64,000 nucleotides of DNA from Ereboglobus sp. (lineage in GTDB: Bacteria > Verrucomicrobiota > Verrucomicrobiia > Opitutales > Opitutaceae). The position numbers and the translations under genes are program-made. Shown here piece after piece: positions 50,946 to 60,062 of the stretch (its first letter is position 1; the number at the start of each line of letters is the position of its first letter). Below the pieces are notes generated by a model. It was given only the letters and a program-made list of their open reading frames with translations. It was not told the origin of the DNA and did not search any database. The stretch is taken from assembly GCA_029974595.1 (NCBI GenBank), contig JARKRC010000027.1, positions 186,001-250,000 on the forward strand, read 5' to 3'.

Positions 50946-52781
50946 TTAGCCGAGGCGGGCCTTGAGGGCGTCGCGCTGGGCCTTGAGCTCGGCGGGGAGC
51001 TTGGAGCCGACTTTTTCGAAGAAGCTGGCCTGGTCTTCGATTTCAGCCTTCCACTTGGCCACATCGACGGCTTGGAGCTCGTCGAACTTGGCCTTGTCGA
51101 AGCTGGCGCCGTCCCAGTCGATGTCCTCGTAGGAGGGCTGGAAGCCGATGGCGGTTTCCTGGGCCTTGGCGCATTCGCAGCCATTGGCGCGGCCGACGAT
51201 CCACTTGAGGACGCGGGCGTTTTCGCCGAAGCCGGGCCACATGAACTTGCCGTTGGCATCCTTGCGGAACCAGTTGACATGGAACACGGCGGGCATCTTG
51301 GCCTTCTTGGCCATGTTGAGCCAGTGCTGGAAGTAGTCGCCGACGTGGTAGCCGCAGAAGGGCAGCATGGCCATCGGGTCGCGACGGACCTGACCGATGT
51401 TGCCGGCGGCGGCGGCGGTCATTTCGGAGCCCATCGTGGCGGCGATGTAAACGCCCTGTTCCCAGCTCTTGGCCTGGTAAACGAGGGGCATGGTGTCGGG
51501 GCGGCGGCCACCGAAGATGAAGGCGCTGATCGGCACGCCGGCGGGATCTTCCCAAGCGGCGTCGATCGTCGGGCACTGCGAGGCCGGGGCGGTGAAGCGG
51601 GCGTTCGGGTGCGCGGCCTTGGCGCCGGTTTCCTTGGCGATGGCGGGCGTCCACTTGTTGCCCTTCCAGTCGATGAGTTCGGCGGGGGGCTCGTCGGTCA
51701 TGCCTTCCCACCAGACACCGCCTTCAGGCGTGAGGCCGACGTTGGTGAAGATGGTGTTCTTCGCGAGCGAAGCCATGGCATTCGGGTTGGTCTTGTTGGA
51801 AGTGCCGGGAGCCACGCCGAAGAAGCCGGCTTCGGGATTGATGGCGCGGAGGACGCCGTTGGCGTCGGGCTTGATCCAGGCGATGTCGTCGCCGACGGTC
51901 CAGACCTTCCAGCCCTTCTTGAGGAGGGCGTCGGGCGGGATGAGCATGGCGAAGTTGGTCTTGCCGCAGGCCGACGGGAAGGCGGCGCTGACGTAGGTGC
52001 GGTCGCCTTTGGGGCTTTCGACGCCGAGGATGAGCATGTGCTCGGCCATCCAGCCTTCGTCGCGGGCCATGTTGGAAGCGATGCGGAGGGCGAAGCACTT
52101 TTTGCCGAGGAGGGCGTTGCCGCCGTAACCGGAGCCGAAGGACCAGATTTCACGGGTCTCGGGGAAGTGGACGATGTATTTTTCCTTGTTGCAGGGCCAA
52201 GTGACGTCCTTCTGACCGTCGGCGAGCGGGGCGCCAACGGAGTGGAGGCAGGGGACGAAGGGTTTTTCGCCCTTGTCGATTTCCTTGAACACGGCTTCAC
52301 CGATGCGGGCCATGATGCGCATGTTCACGACAACGTAGGCGGAGTCGGTGAGTTCGACGCCGACTTGGGCGATCGGGGAACCGATCGGGCCCATGCTGTA
52401 GGGGAGCACATACATGGTGCGGCCCTTCATCGAACCCTTGAAGAGGCCGGTGAGCTTGGCGCGCATTTCGACGGGGTCGGACCAGTTGTTGGTCGGGCCG
52501 GCGTCGTCCTTGGACTTCGAACAGATGAAAGTGCGTTCCTCGACGCGGGCGACGTCGCCGGCGTCAGAGCGGGCGTAGTAGCAACCGGGCCAGAGTTTTT
52601 CGTTGAGCTTGATGAAGGTGCCTCCATCGACGAGCTTCTGGCAGAGGGCGTCGTTTTCCGCTTGCGAGCCGTCAACCCAGTGGATCGCGGCGGGCTCGCA
52701 AAGGGCGGCCATTTGATCGACCCAGGCGAGGAGCTTTTCGTTCGTGCTGAGCACTTTATTGGATGGTATGTTTGTTTTCAT
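50946..52781 (-). CDS. pckG: Phosphoenolpyruvate carboxykinase (GTP)
   Basis: 611 aa, standard length. Interconverts oxaloacetate plus GTP with PEP, CO2 and GDP. The kinase loop is [16 protein letters not shown] and the metal/substrate site includes [23 protein letters not shown]-form marks are [12 protein letters not shown] and the C-terminal [16 protein letters not shown]. In fermenters with this enzyme it often runs toward oxaloacetate for succinate or in gluconeogenesis; direction here is inference. Single gene with a strong terminator. Confidence 0.96.
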   Translation of the reverse strand: MKTNIPSNKVLSTNEKLLAWVDQMAALCEPAAIHWVDGSQAENDALCQKLVDGGTFIKLNEKLWPGCYYARSDAGDVARVEERTFICSKSKDDAGPTNNWSDPVEMRAKLTGLFKGSMKGRTMYVLPYSMGPIGSPIAQVGVELTDSAYVVVNMRIMARIGEAVFKEIDKGEKPFVPCLHSVGAPLADGQKDVTWPCNKEKYIVHFPETREIWSFGSGYGGNALLGKKCFALRIASNMARDEGWMAEHMLILGVESPKGDRTYVSAAFPSACGKTNFAMLIPPDALLKKGWKVWTVGDDIAWIKPDANGVLRAINPEAGFFGVAPGTSNKTNPNAMASLAKNTIFTNVGLTPEGGVWWEGMTDEPPAELIDWKGNKWTPAIAKETGAKAAHPNARFTAPASQCPTIDAAWEDPAGVPISAFIFGGRRPDTMPLVYQAKSWEQGVYIAATMGSEMTAAAAGNIGQVRRDPMAMLPFCGYHVGDYFQHWLNMAKKAKMPAVFHVNWFRKDANGKFMWPGFGENARVLKWIVGRANGCECAKAQETAIGFQPSYEDIDWDGASFDKAKFDELQAVDVAKWKAEIEDQASFFEKVGSKLPAELKAQRDALKARLG

Positions 52782-52899
52782 CGGGAGTGAAATGGATTGA
52801 CGGTCTGCGAACTTGCAAAATACGGGACGAGAAAAGAACGGTCATTTTACGGATCGTTCACGACGCAATTCAATCATTTGTTTTCCGGGATGTCGCTTT

Positions 52900-55233
52900 T
52901 TACGATTGGCGCGGCGGAACACCGGACGGTTGCAGCAGGAGGGCGGTGATTTTTTCGCGGAGGTGGGTGCCCCGGAGTTTGGATTCGTTGTTGCGCACGG
53001 CCATGCCATACGCGGCGGGTTCGCCGACGATGAAGACTTTTTTCTTTCCGCGCGTGATGGCGGTGTAGAGGAGGTTGCGCTGGAGCATCATGAAGTGCGC
53101 CTTGAGGAGCGGCACAATGACGACGGGGTATTCGCTGCCTTGCGATTTGTGGATGCTGCAGGCGTAGGCGAGGGCGAGGTCGCCGGTTTCACCGCGTTCG
53201 AAGGTTTGCGTGTTGCCGTCGAAATCGATGGTGAGCGCGGCGGTTTCGGGATCGACGGCGGTGACGGCGCCGATGTCGCCGTTGAAGATGTTTTTGTCGT
53301 AGTTGTTGCGCAGTTGGATCACCTTGTCGCCGGGGCGGTATTCGCCGGAGAGCGAGCGGTAGCCGCGGGCGTGGGGGTTGAGGGCGGCCTGGAGTTGCGT
53401 GTTGAGATTGCCGACGCCGGCGACGCCCCTGTGCATAGGCGCGAGGACTTGCACGTCGCGGATGCGGTCGAACCAGTCGTAGTGGCGCGGGATGAACTCG
53501 GTGCAGAGCGCGATGGTTTTGCGGAGGCAATCGTCGGGCGAGTCGGCAATGACAAAGGTGAGGTCGGCCCAGGCTTGGATGGAGGCGAGCTCATGCGCGG
53601 AGGGAGGGAGCGAGGGATCGCCGCTGTTGATGGCGTGCGCGGTGGTGACGATCTGGCTCTGGCCTTTCTGGCGGTGGATGACGTCGAGTTTCGTCACCGG
53701 AATCGAGCCGTGCGCCTCGGCGCCGGGCGCGGAAACGGCGATGATGTCCTTGAGCACGTTGCCTGCGCCGACGCTGGGGAGCTGGTCGGTGTCGCCGACG
53801 AGGAGGAGATGCGCGCGCGACGGAATCGCCTGGAGGAGCGAGGCGGCGAGGCGGGTGTCGAGCATCGAGGCTTCGTCAACAACGAGAAAATCGGTCGCGA
53901 GCGGCGTGTCCTCGTTGGCGGAGAAACCGCCCTTGGCCGGGTCGTATTTGAGGAGGCGGTGGATGGTGCTCGCGAAGCCGCCGGTGGACTCGGAGAGGCG
54001 CTGGGCGGCGCGTCCGGTGGGCGCGGCGAGGTGGATGCGGACGCGCTTGGCCTTGAGGATTTCAACGAGGGCGCGGAGCGAGGCGGTTTTGCCGGTGCCG
54101 GGACCGCCGGTGAGGATGGAGATTTTGGAGCGGAGGGCGGAGAGGATGGCGGCGCGTTGTTTTTCGGCGAAGGTGAGGCCGGCTTTTTTCTCGGCCCACC
54201 CGACGGCGATTTCCTCCTTTATCGGAGGCAGTCCGCTGGGAACGCGGAGGAGGCGCGAGATGGTGGCGGCGATTTTTTGCTCGGCGCGGTCGAGGTGCGG
54301 AAGTTGGAGGACCGCGGAGCCGGGGAGGGGATTTGTGTTTTGAGGGTCGGGCGCGTGCGCGACGAGTTGTTTGGTTTCGAGGAGTTTTCCGACGCGCGCG
54401 GCGAGAAGGTCGGCGTTGGTTTCGAGGAGTTGTGCGGTGTAGTCGATGAGGTCGGCTTCGCGGAGCGCGGTGTGGCCTTCCTCCTGAAGCTCGTCCATCG
54501 CGAAGAGGAGCCCGGCGTCGAGGCGCGGCGGGGCGTCGTTGGCAAAGCCGAGGTTGATGGCGATGCGGTCGGCGGTTTTGAAACCGATGCCGTCGATTTC
54601 ACGGGCGACGCGGTAGGGCTCGTTTTTCAGGATCGCCATGGCTTCGTGGCCGTAACGGTCGATGAGTTTCACGCATTGCGAGGTGGTGACGCCGTAGGTT
54701 TGGAGGAAGATGTGGATTTCGCGGAGGGCGCGCTGGTCGTCCCAGGCTTTTTTGATGGCGGCGGCGCGGACTTTTCCGATGCCGGGGATGGCGCGGAGTT
54801 TTGCGGATTCCTCGGAAAGGACGCGGAAGGTGTCGGTGCCGAGCGCGTCCACGATTTTGTTGGCGTAAACCTTTCCGATGCCGGGGACGAGACCGGAGCC
54901 GAGGTATTTGCGGATGCCGTAAACAGAGGAGGGCAGCTCGGCCTTGAAGGTCTCGACCTTGAACTGGTCGCCGTGCTGCGAGTGGCGCGTCCACTGGCCG
55001 GCGAGGTGGAGGGTTTCGCCGCATTGGACGCCGGGGAGCGCGCCGACGATGGTGATTTTGTCGGCGGCCTTGCCGTTGCCGCCCGGGTTGTCGGGGCGGA
55101 ATTCAGCGATGGTGTAGTGATTTTCCTCGTTGAGAAAGATGATGCGTTCGAGCACGCCGGTGATCTTGCCGGCGGGGTCGGAGGCGGAGCGTGTCGGTGA
55201 GGAATTGGCCACAAAAAAGAAGAGTCGCGGCAA
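52900..55233 (-). CDS. recD2: RecD2-type ATP-dependent DNA helicase
   Basis: 777 aa, full-length. An N-terminal OB-like region (ITGVLERIIFLNEENHYTIA) and helix-hairpin-helix repeats (VPGIGKVYANKI, IPGIGKVRAAAIKK, IDGIGFKTADRI) are the features of RecD2 absent from RecBCD-RecD. Walker A GGPGTGKT at 376-383, Walker B VVDEASMLD, and later helicase motifs GDTDQLPSVGAGNVLKD and SIHKSQGSEYPVVIVPL complete superfamily 1B. A 5'-3' helicase in recombination and repair, acting without RecB/RecC. It is divergent from the ACP/ketosynthase pair. Confidence 0.95.
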   Translation of the reverse strand: MPRLFFFVANSSPTRSASDPAGKITGVLERIIFLNEENHYTIAEFRPDNPGGNGKAADKITIVGALPGVQCGETLHLAGQWTRHSQHGDQFKVETFKAELPSSVYGIRKYLGSGLVPGIGKVYANKIVDALGTDTFRVLSEESAKLRAIPGIGKVRAAAIKKAWDDQRALREIHIFLQTYGVTTSQCVKLIDRYGHEAMAILKNEPYRVAREIDGIGFKTADRIAINLGFANDAPPRLDAGLLFAMDELQEEGHTALREADLIDYTAQLLETNADLLAARVGKLLETKQLVAHAPDPQNTNPLPGSAVLQLPHLDRAEQKIAATISRLLRVPSGLPPIKEEIAVGWAEKKAGLTFAEKQRAAILSALRSKISILTGGPGTGKTASLRALVEILKAKRVRIHLAAPTGRAAQRLSESTGGFASTIHRLLKYDPAKGGFSANEDTPLATDFLVVDEASMLDTRLAASLLQAIPSRAHLLLVGDTDQLPSVGAGNVLKDIIAVSAPGAEAHGSIPVTKLDVIHRQKGQSQIVTTAHAINSGDPSLPPSAHELASIQAWADLTFVIADSPDDCLRKTIALCTEFIPRHYDWFDRIRDVQVLAPMHRGVAGVGNLNTQLQAALNPHARGYRSLSGEYRPGDKVIQLRNNYDKNIFNGDIGAVTAVDPETAALTIDFDGNTQTFERGETGDLALAYACSIHKSQGSEYPVVIVPLLKAHFMMLQRNLLYTAITRGKKKVFIVGEPAAYGMAVRNNESKLRGTHLREKITALLLQPSGVPPRQS

Positions 55234-55334
55234 TCAAAGCCCAAATCCGGGGAAAAATCCAATGGCTAAGTTGCCTGATTATCCGTCACTCGGGACTTGT
55301 GGCGGGGCCTACAATCTTTTTGCTAGGCGACTTT

Positions 55335-55685
55335 ATGTTATCGCAATCTTCCGACAGCAACCTTCCGGAAAAACTCGCGCGCCATAAGCCCGAAGTGCGC
55401 GAGGCTTACGCGCGTTATCGCGCGACGGGCGATGTGGAAGCGGTGCAGATCGTCATCCTGGCAATGGTACGCGACCATCTGCCAAAACCCTCGGACGCGC
55501 CGATCACGGATGAGCAAAGGCTGATTGAAGATTTGGGTTACGACTCTCTCGCCGTGGCCGAGGTGGTCTTCGCGATCGAGGACACGTTTGGGTTGCGCAT
55601 CGAGACGAGCGAGATCATGCAGATCAGCACGGTCGGAAGCCTGAAGGCGTTTATCGCAAAAAAACTCGGGCCGCAGGGCGCGTGA
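55335..55685 (+). CDS. Acyl carrier protein, long form
   Basis: 116 aa from ATG 55335. The phosphopantetheine serine is S71 in EDLGYDSLAVAEVVFAIEDTFG, a standard ACP helix-II context. The 40 N-terminal residues before the ACP fold make it longer than housekeeping AcpP. The downstream ketoacyl synthase gene starts 3 bases after the stop, so the two are one unit. Probably a specialised carrier for a particular acyl product rather than bulk fatty-acid synthesis, since no fabD, fabG or other fab gene is nearby; that is inference. Confidence 0.88.
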   Translation: MLSQSSDSNLPEKLARHKPEVREAYARYRATGDVEAVQIVILAMVRDHLPKPSDAPITDEQRLIEDLGYDSLAVAEVVFAIEDTFGLRIETSEIMQISTVGSLKAFIAKKLGPQGA

Positions 55686-55688
55686 TTT

Positions 55689-56993
55689 ATGAGCGCTGAT
55701 AACACCGGAAGCGTTCGCAAGCGTGTCGTCGTCACGGGCGTGGGTTTTATCACGCCGATCGGCAATGACTGGGCGGGCGTGGCGGCGGGTTTGCGCGAGG
55801 GGCGCCACGGATTTGAGCGAGTGGAATTTTTTGGCAATCCCAACGTGCCCGTGAAAGTCGCGGGAACCGTGAAGGATTTCATCGTCGAGTCGATGAACTG
55901 GCGCGACTGGAAATGGCCGGCGCGCTACGAGATCGCGCGCGAAACCCTGCGCGGCCTCGCGCCGCATGGCGTGTATGCGATCTGCGCGATCGACCAGGCG
56001 CTCGAACATGCCGCGCTGCCGCGCGAAGCCGTGGCGGACGATGATGCGACGGGGCTGTATTGCGCCTCCGCGGGATCCGCGATGATGTTGCACGGGCACC
56101 TGAAGCAGATGGACCAGACGCGCGGCGAGCGCGGAAACCCGATGGGCGTGGTGAGCTCGATTTGCGGAACGCTCAATTTCAACCTGGCCGCGCACTACAA
56201 GATCACCGGTTCGGTGTGCGGGTTCGTGTCGGCGTGCGCGTCGGGCAGTCATGCGATCGGTTATGCGTGCGACGACATCCGGCTCGGACGGCTTGCGCGC
56301 GCGATCGTGGTCGCGGGCGAGGAGTTGAACGCGGAGACGCTGCTGCCGTTTGCGGCGATGCGCGCGTTGTCCGCGCAAAGCGACCCGGCGGTGGCGTCGC
56401 GTCCGTTCGACGTGGCGCGCGACGGCTTTGTCGGAGCGGGCGGCGCGGTGGCGTTGATTTTGGAGGAATCCGAAGCGGCCGCGGCGCGTGGCGCGCGGGT
56501 GCTGGCCGAGGTTGCGGGCTGGGGACAGGCTGCGGACGGCCACAGTGTGGCGATGTCGCATCCCGAAGGGCGCGGCCTGGCGAACGCGATGACGCGCGCC
56601 CTCGCCGACGCGGGCGTGAGCGCGGAGGAGATTGATTATGTCAATGCGCACGGCACTTCGACGCCCGTCGGGGATCGCGCGGAGACGCTGGCGTTGAAAA
56701 CCATTTTCGGCGGTGGGAACGGCGGCAAAAAACAACCGCGCGTGAGCAGCACGAAAGGACTGACCGGGCATCCGCTCTCGCTGTCCGGAGCGATGGAGGC
56801 GGCGTTTTGCGTGCTGGCTATGAACGAGGGTTTTGTTCCGGGCAACGCACATCTCGTGAATGCCGATCCGGTGTGCGAAGGCCTCGACCTACCGCGCGCG
56901 ACGGTCAACGAACGCCCGCGGCTCGTGCTGAACAACAGCAGCGGTTTCGGCGGCAGCAATGTGTGCCACGTGCTGCGCGCGCCCGGCGCGTGA
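55689..56993 (+). CDS. Beta-ketoacyl-ACP synthase, KAS II type
   Basis: 434 aa. Elongating ketosynthase with C183 in VSACASGSHAIG, H321 in NAHGTSTPVGD and H361 in TKGLTGHPLSLSGA, giving the C-H-H triad of FabF/FabB (not FabH). The tail FGGSNVCHVL is typical. It uses the acyl carrier encoded immediately upstream. Sequence around the active site diverges from ordinary FabF (for example FFGNPNVPVKVAG and GVVSSICGTLNFNLAAHYK), so a dedicated product such as a secondary lipid or polyene is possible. Housekeeping FabF cannot be excluded. Confidence 0.88.
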   Translation: MSADNTGSVRKRVVVTGVGFITPIGNDWAGVAAGLREGRHGFERVEFFGNPNVPVKVAGTVKDFIVESMNWRDWKWPARYEIARETLRGLAPHGVYAICAIDQALEHAALPREAVADDDATGLYCASAGSAMMLHGHLKQMDQTRGERGNPMGVVSSICGTLNFNLAAHYKITGSVCGFVSACASGSHAIGYACDDIRLGRLARAIVVAGEELNAETLLPFAAMRALSAQSDPAVASRPFDVARDGFVGAGGAVALILEESEAAAARGARVLAEVAGWGQAADGHSVAMSHPEGRGLANAMTRALADAGVSAEEIDYVNAHGTSTPVGDRAETLALKTIFGGGNGGKKQPRVSSTKGLTGHPLSLSGAMEAAFCVLAMNEGFVPGNAHLVNADPVCEGLDLPRATVNERPRLVLNNSSGFGGSNVCHVLRAPGA

Positions 56994-57008
56994 TGCGCGT
57001 GCGCGTCG

Positions 57009-58544
57009 CTAAAGTTTTTGTTTCAGCCAGGCGATGGCGCCGGATTCGTCGGTGAAAGCGCCTTCGAGCTGCGCCTCGAAAGCGGCATCGAGGATCGCCT
57101 TGAATTGAGTGCCGGGCGCCATGCCCGCGGCGATCAGGTGGCGGCCTTGAAGGATCGGTTTCGGCGCGGCGTCGGCGATGGCGAGACGGCGCGCGGCTTC
57201 GCGAAGTTCGTCGATGCGCGCCAGCGTTTCGGACGAGTGTTTTGGCGGGCGGCCGTCGTGATCGGCACGCATCACGAGGCAGAGATCGTCGATTGTCGCG
57301 GGGAGGAGACGGCGGGACAGACGGCGGATGGACGTGTCGGAAAAATGCGTGTCGTTTCCATCCCTACCGTTGTGGTGCATGAGGTGGTTGAGCACGAGCG
57401 GGACGACGCGGGCGATTGTTTCGCGGGTAGCGCCGATGCGCCGGAGAAAGGTTTCCGCGAGAGGGCCGCCCGCGGCTTCGTGGCCGGGGCTGATCCAGCG
57501 CATCTCGCCGCGGCGTTCGGCGTATTGTGTGGTGGCGGGTTTGCCGAAATCGTGCGCAAGCACCGCGAGGAGGAGCACGCGGCGACGGAGCGGATCGGAG
57601 TCGCGCCAGTCGTCGAGCTGGACGAGCGCGTCGCAGCAATGCGCGGTGTGCGCGAACACATCGCCTTCGGGATGCCAGCCGGGGTCTTGTTGCGTGCCGC
57701 GGAGCGCGGCGAGTTCAGGAAAGTGCGCGAGCCAGCCGGTTTGTTCGAGGACTTCGAGGCCGCGCGAAGGCCTCGCGGATTTTTCGGCCCATTTCTGCCA
57801 TTCGCCCCAGATGCGTTCGGCGGGGAGTTCGTTGAAGGCGGGCGCGATGGCGCGACAGAGGGCGGTGGTTTCGGGCGCGAGTGTGAAATCGAAGCGCGCG
57901 GCGAGCTGGAAGGCGCGCAGGACGCGCAGCGGATCCTCGGCGAAGGCGGCGCTGGTGTGGCGCAGGATGCGGGCGCGCAGGTCGCGAAGGCCGTTGTGCG
58001 GGTCGATGAGGCCCGGAATGGGAAAATTTTCGATTTTCGATTCTCGATTTGGCAGACTGTCGCTGTCGCTCGAAACGATTGGAGGAGCTACCGCTCCAGA
58101 ATGCATATCGGCGCGGGAGCGCCCAATCGAAAATCGAGAATCGAAAATCGAAAATTCCACAAAGGGATCGTAGGCGATGGCGTTGACAGTGAAATCCCGG
58201 CGTGCGGCGGCGTCGGCATCGGTAAGCCCGGGCTCGGGCGCGATGGCGAAACCGCGATGGCCCGCGCCGGTTTTGGATTCACGGCGGGGCAGGGAGAAAT
58301 CATATTCGACGCTGTCGATGCGGAGCTTGATCACGCCGAAGCTGCGCCCGACGATGTTGGTCGATCCGAAGGGCGCGAGGACGGCGTGCATGGCTTCGAA
58401 GGTTGTTCCAGGCACCTCGACATCGAAGTCTTTTGGCTCAAGGCCGAGCAGCCAGTCGCGCACGCAGCCGCCGACGAGGCGCGGGCGTCCGATGGCGCGG
58501 AGCGCTTGCATGACGGCGAGGAGTTTTTGCGGGATGAGCATCAT
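57009..58544 (-). CDS. cca: CCA-adding tRNA nucleotidyltransferase with in-frame palindrome insertion
   Basis: 511 aa from ATG 58544. Class II nucleotidyltransferase head: LVGGCVRDWLLGLEPKDFDV with the metal-binding D-x-D, RRDFTVNAIAYDP and the expected LIDPHNGLRDLRARILRHT, then EDPLRVLRAFQLAARF. An HD domain follows (VFAHTAHCCDAL, LAHDFGKPATT), as in HD-containing CCA enzymes. Between AYDP and LIDPHNG, where relatives have only a few residues, about 47 extra residues (129-175) are encoded by a long inverted repeat (58021-58158). The frame is open throughout. The start overlaps the stop of the DUF423 gene, so they are coupled. Confidence 0.9.
   Translation of the reverse strand: MMLIPQKLLAVMQALRAIGRPRLVGGCVRDWLLGLEPKDFDVEVPGTTFEAMHAVLAPFGSTNIVGRSFGVIKLRIDSVEYDFSLPRRESKTGAGHRGFAIAPEPGLTDADAAARRDFTVNAIAYDPFVEFSIFDSRFSIGRSRADMHSGAVAPPIVSSDSDSLPNRESKIENFPIPGLIDPHNGLRDLRARILRHTSAAFAEDPLRVLRAFQLAARFDFTLAPETTALCRAIAPAFNELPAERIWGEWQKWAEKSARPSRGLEVLEQTGWLAHFPELAALRGTQQDPGWHPEGDVFAHTAHCCDALVQLDDWRDSDPLRRRVLLLAVLAHDFGKPATTQYAERRGEMRWISPGHEAAGGPLAETFLRRIGATRETIARVVPLVLNHLMHHNGRDGNDTHFSDTSIRRLSRRLLPATIDDLCLVMRADHDGRPPKHSSETLARIDELREAARRLAIADAAPKPILQGRHLIAAGMAPGTQFKAILDAAFEAQLEGAFTDESGAIAWLKQKL
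58025..58156. repeat. Palindromic repeat, family D, inside coding sequence
   Basis: Arms 58025-58050 (AATTTTCGATTTTCGATTCT...) and 58131-58156 are exact reverse complements over 26 bp, around an 80-base centre with a smaller GGAGCTACCGCTCC hairpin. Each arm is itself a tandem of TCGATT units. It is read in frame within the cca gene. Confidence 0.93.
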
Positions 58545-58942
58545 CAGGCTTGCGGGCGTTTGTCCTTTGCGAGGGCCGCCATGAAAACGCACGCCCAGCC
58601 GAGCATGAGCGCGAGCCCGCCGAGCGGCGCGAACGGCCACAACCAGCGCGGCCCGCCGAGCGCGACCCAGTAAAGCGATCCTGAAAACAGGACGATGCCC
58701 GCGATCCATGCACGCATGGCGCGTTGCAGCCAGCGGGCGAAGACGGGGCGCGTGCGCGCGGCATCGGTGATCAGGGCGATCGCGGCGGCGAAGAGCGCGA
58801 CGGCGTGGAGGAGGTGGTATTGCGCGGCTGTCTGCCAGACATCGAGCTTGCCCGAGGCGACGAGCTGCGGTTTCAGCGCATGAGCGCCCAAGGCGCCCAA
58901 AATGACGCCTGTGAGTCCGAGCAGTGCCGGTATTTTTTTCAT
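58544..58942 (-). CDS. DUF423 small membrane protein
   Basis: 132 aa from ATG 58942. Four membrane segments; the N-terminus ALLGLTGVILGALGAHALKP and the central QYHLLHAVALFAAA are the DUF423/YwdK signature. Function in the family is unknown. A longer frame to 59101 is unlikely because it adds a hydrophilic tail of poor quality. Its stop overlaps the start of the CCA-adding enzyme (TGATG), indicating translational coupling. Confidence 0.9.
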   Translation of the reverse strand: MKKIPALLGLTGVILGALGAHALKPQLVASGKLDVWQTAAQYHLLHAVALFAAAIALITDAARTRPVFARWLQRAMRAWIAGIVLFSGSLYWVALGGPRWLWPFAPLGGLALMLGWACVFMAALAKDKRPQA

Positions 58943-59152
58943 AAACGACAGACAGAAATGTGCTGGTAATATGCCAAGGTAAAAAACGCGGGGCAAAATC
59001 GGAACGATTACGGCAGGCGTATGTCCGATTTTTCGTCCTTGGCGTTGGACTGGTCGATAATTAAAATCTTGTGTTATTAAAAGCGCGTATTTTTTTATCA
59101 CTTAAAACCCGCTCCAGCGGACAAGCTACACTAAATACAGAACACCAAGACA

Positions 59153-59908
59153 ATGAAGAAAATTGCCATCCTTATCAGCGTGTTTGCGGGATTTGCCGGA
59201 CTCACGGCATCTGCGCAACAAACAGCGTCCTCGTATCAAATTACGGCGGACTTCAGCTATACTTCGCAATATGTTTTCCGCGGTCTCCAAGGCGCCAGCG
59301 ATGCGTTTACGCCCTCGGTCGAGGTCGCCATTGACGATTTCTATGTTGGCGTCTGGACGATGCAGCCCATTTCCACATGGCACAATGAAAGACCCGGCAA
59401 CGAGATCGATATTTACGCCGGCTACAAACAAAAGGTGACCAACACGGTTTCGCTCGAAGGCATCGCAACCTACTACTGGTATCCCGACGCACAGCCGGAA
59501 CGCGCCTCCGGCCTCAGCACCTCCAAGTCCTACGAGCTCGGATTCGGCGCGACTTGGGCCTACAATCGCCTGACCGCCAGCGCGTATTACTACTATGACT
59601 TCCGCAAGGAAGCCAGCACGCTCGTCGGCTCCGTCGGCTACAGCTTCCCGATCGAGAAGCTCGGTACATCCGTTGACGTTGCGTTTTACGTCGGCACGGT
59701 TGGCGCCCATGACTGGTATCCCGATGCGATCGTGACCGGCCGGAAATATTCCTACAACTACTACGGTTTCGACGTGAGCGTGCCCTACCACATCAATGAG
59801 CGTGCCACCGTCACCGCCGGCATTCACTATGCCAGCAACGACAACACACCTCCGGGCACCTCGGACAACAAGCTCTGGTTTACGGTGGGCCTGTCCGTCG
59901 GCTTCTGA
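59153..59908 (+). CDS. TorF-type putative outer-membrane porin
   Basis: 251 aa. Signal peptide about 1-21 (VFAGFAGLTASAQ). The mature chain is a series of amphipathic beta strands rich in aromatic residues (YTSQYVFRGLQGASDAF, TASAYYYYDFRKEA), ending in ...KLWFTVGLSVGF with the C-terminal Phe expected for outer-membrane barrel insertion. Family resemblance is to the TIGR02001/TorF putative porins; the solute is unknown. AT-rich DNA lies upstream. A clean terminator follows (59954-59984), so it is monocistronic. Confidence 0.82.
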   Translation: MKKIAILISVFAGFAGLTASAQQTASSYQITADFSYTSQYVFRGLQGASDAFTPSVEVAIDDFYVGVWTMQPISTWHNERPGNEIDIYAGYKQKVTNTVSLEGIATYYWYPDAQPERASGLSTSKSYELGFGATWAYNRLTASAYYYYDFRKEASTLVGSVGYSFPIEKLGTSVDVAFYVGTVGAHDWYPDAIVTGRKYSYNYYGFDVSVPYHINERATVTAGIHYASNDNTPPGTSDNKLWFTVGLSVGF

Positions 59909-59953
59909 TTCACACGCGGATAATTGCTGATAAGAACCGCCATTTGTTTAACC

Positions 59954-59984
59954 AGTCCGCCTTCGCGAGAGGGCGGACTTTTTT
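59954..59984 (+). terminator. Rho-independent terminator after the porin-like gene
   Basis: 8-bp stem AGTCCGCC (59954-59961) / GGCGGACT (59972-59979) followed by a six-T run. Confidence 0.88.
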
Positions 59985-60062
59985 GCGCCCCGGGTTTCCG
60001 ACGCGCCGAAATTTATCTTTGATTATTCGCGCTCGTTCGCGTCCATTCGCGGTTTCATCAAG

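Noticed and set aside
50919-52790. Plus-strand open frame of 623 codons opposite pckG
   Set aside because: Pure shadow of GC-rich pckG codons; the minus-strand product is a full-length, motif-complete enzyme with its own terminator.
52813-55200. Plus-strand open frame of 795 codons opposite recD2
   Set aside because: Low-complexity translation rich in Gly, Glu, Ala and Val; the complementary RecD2 has all helicase motifs.
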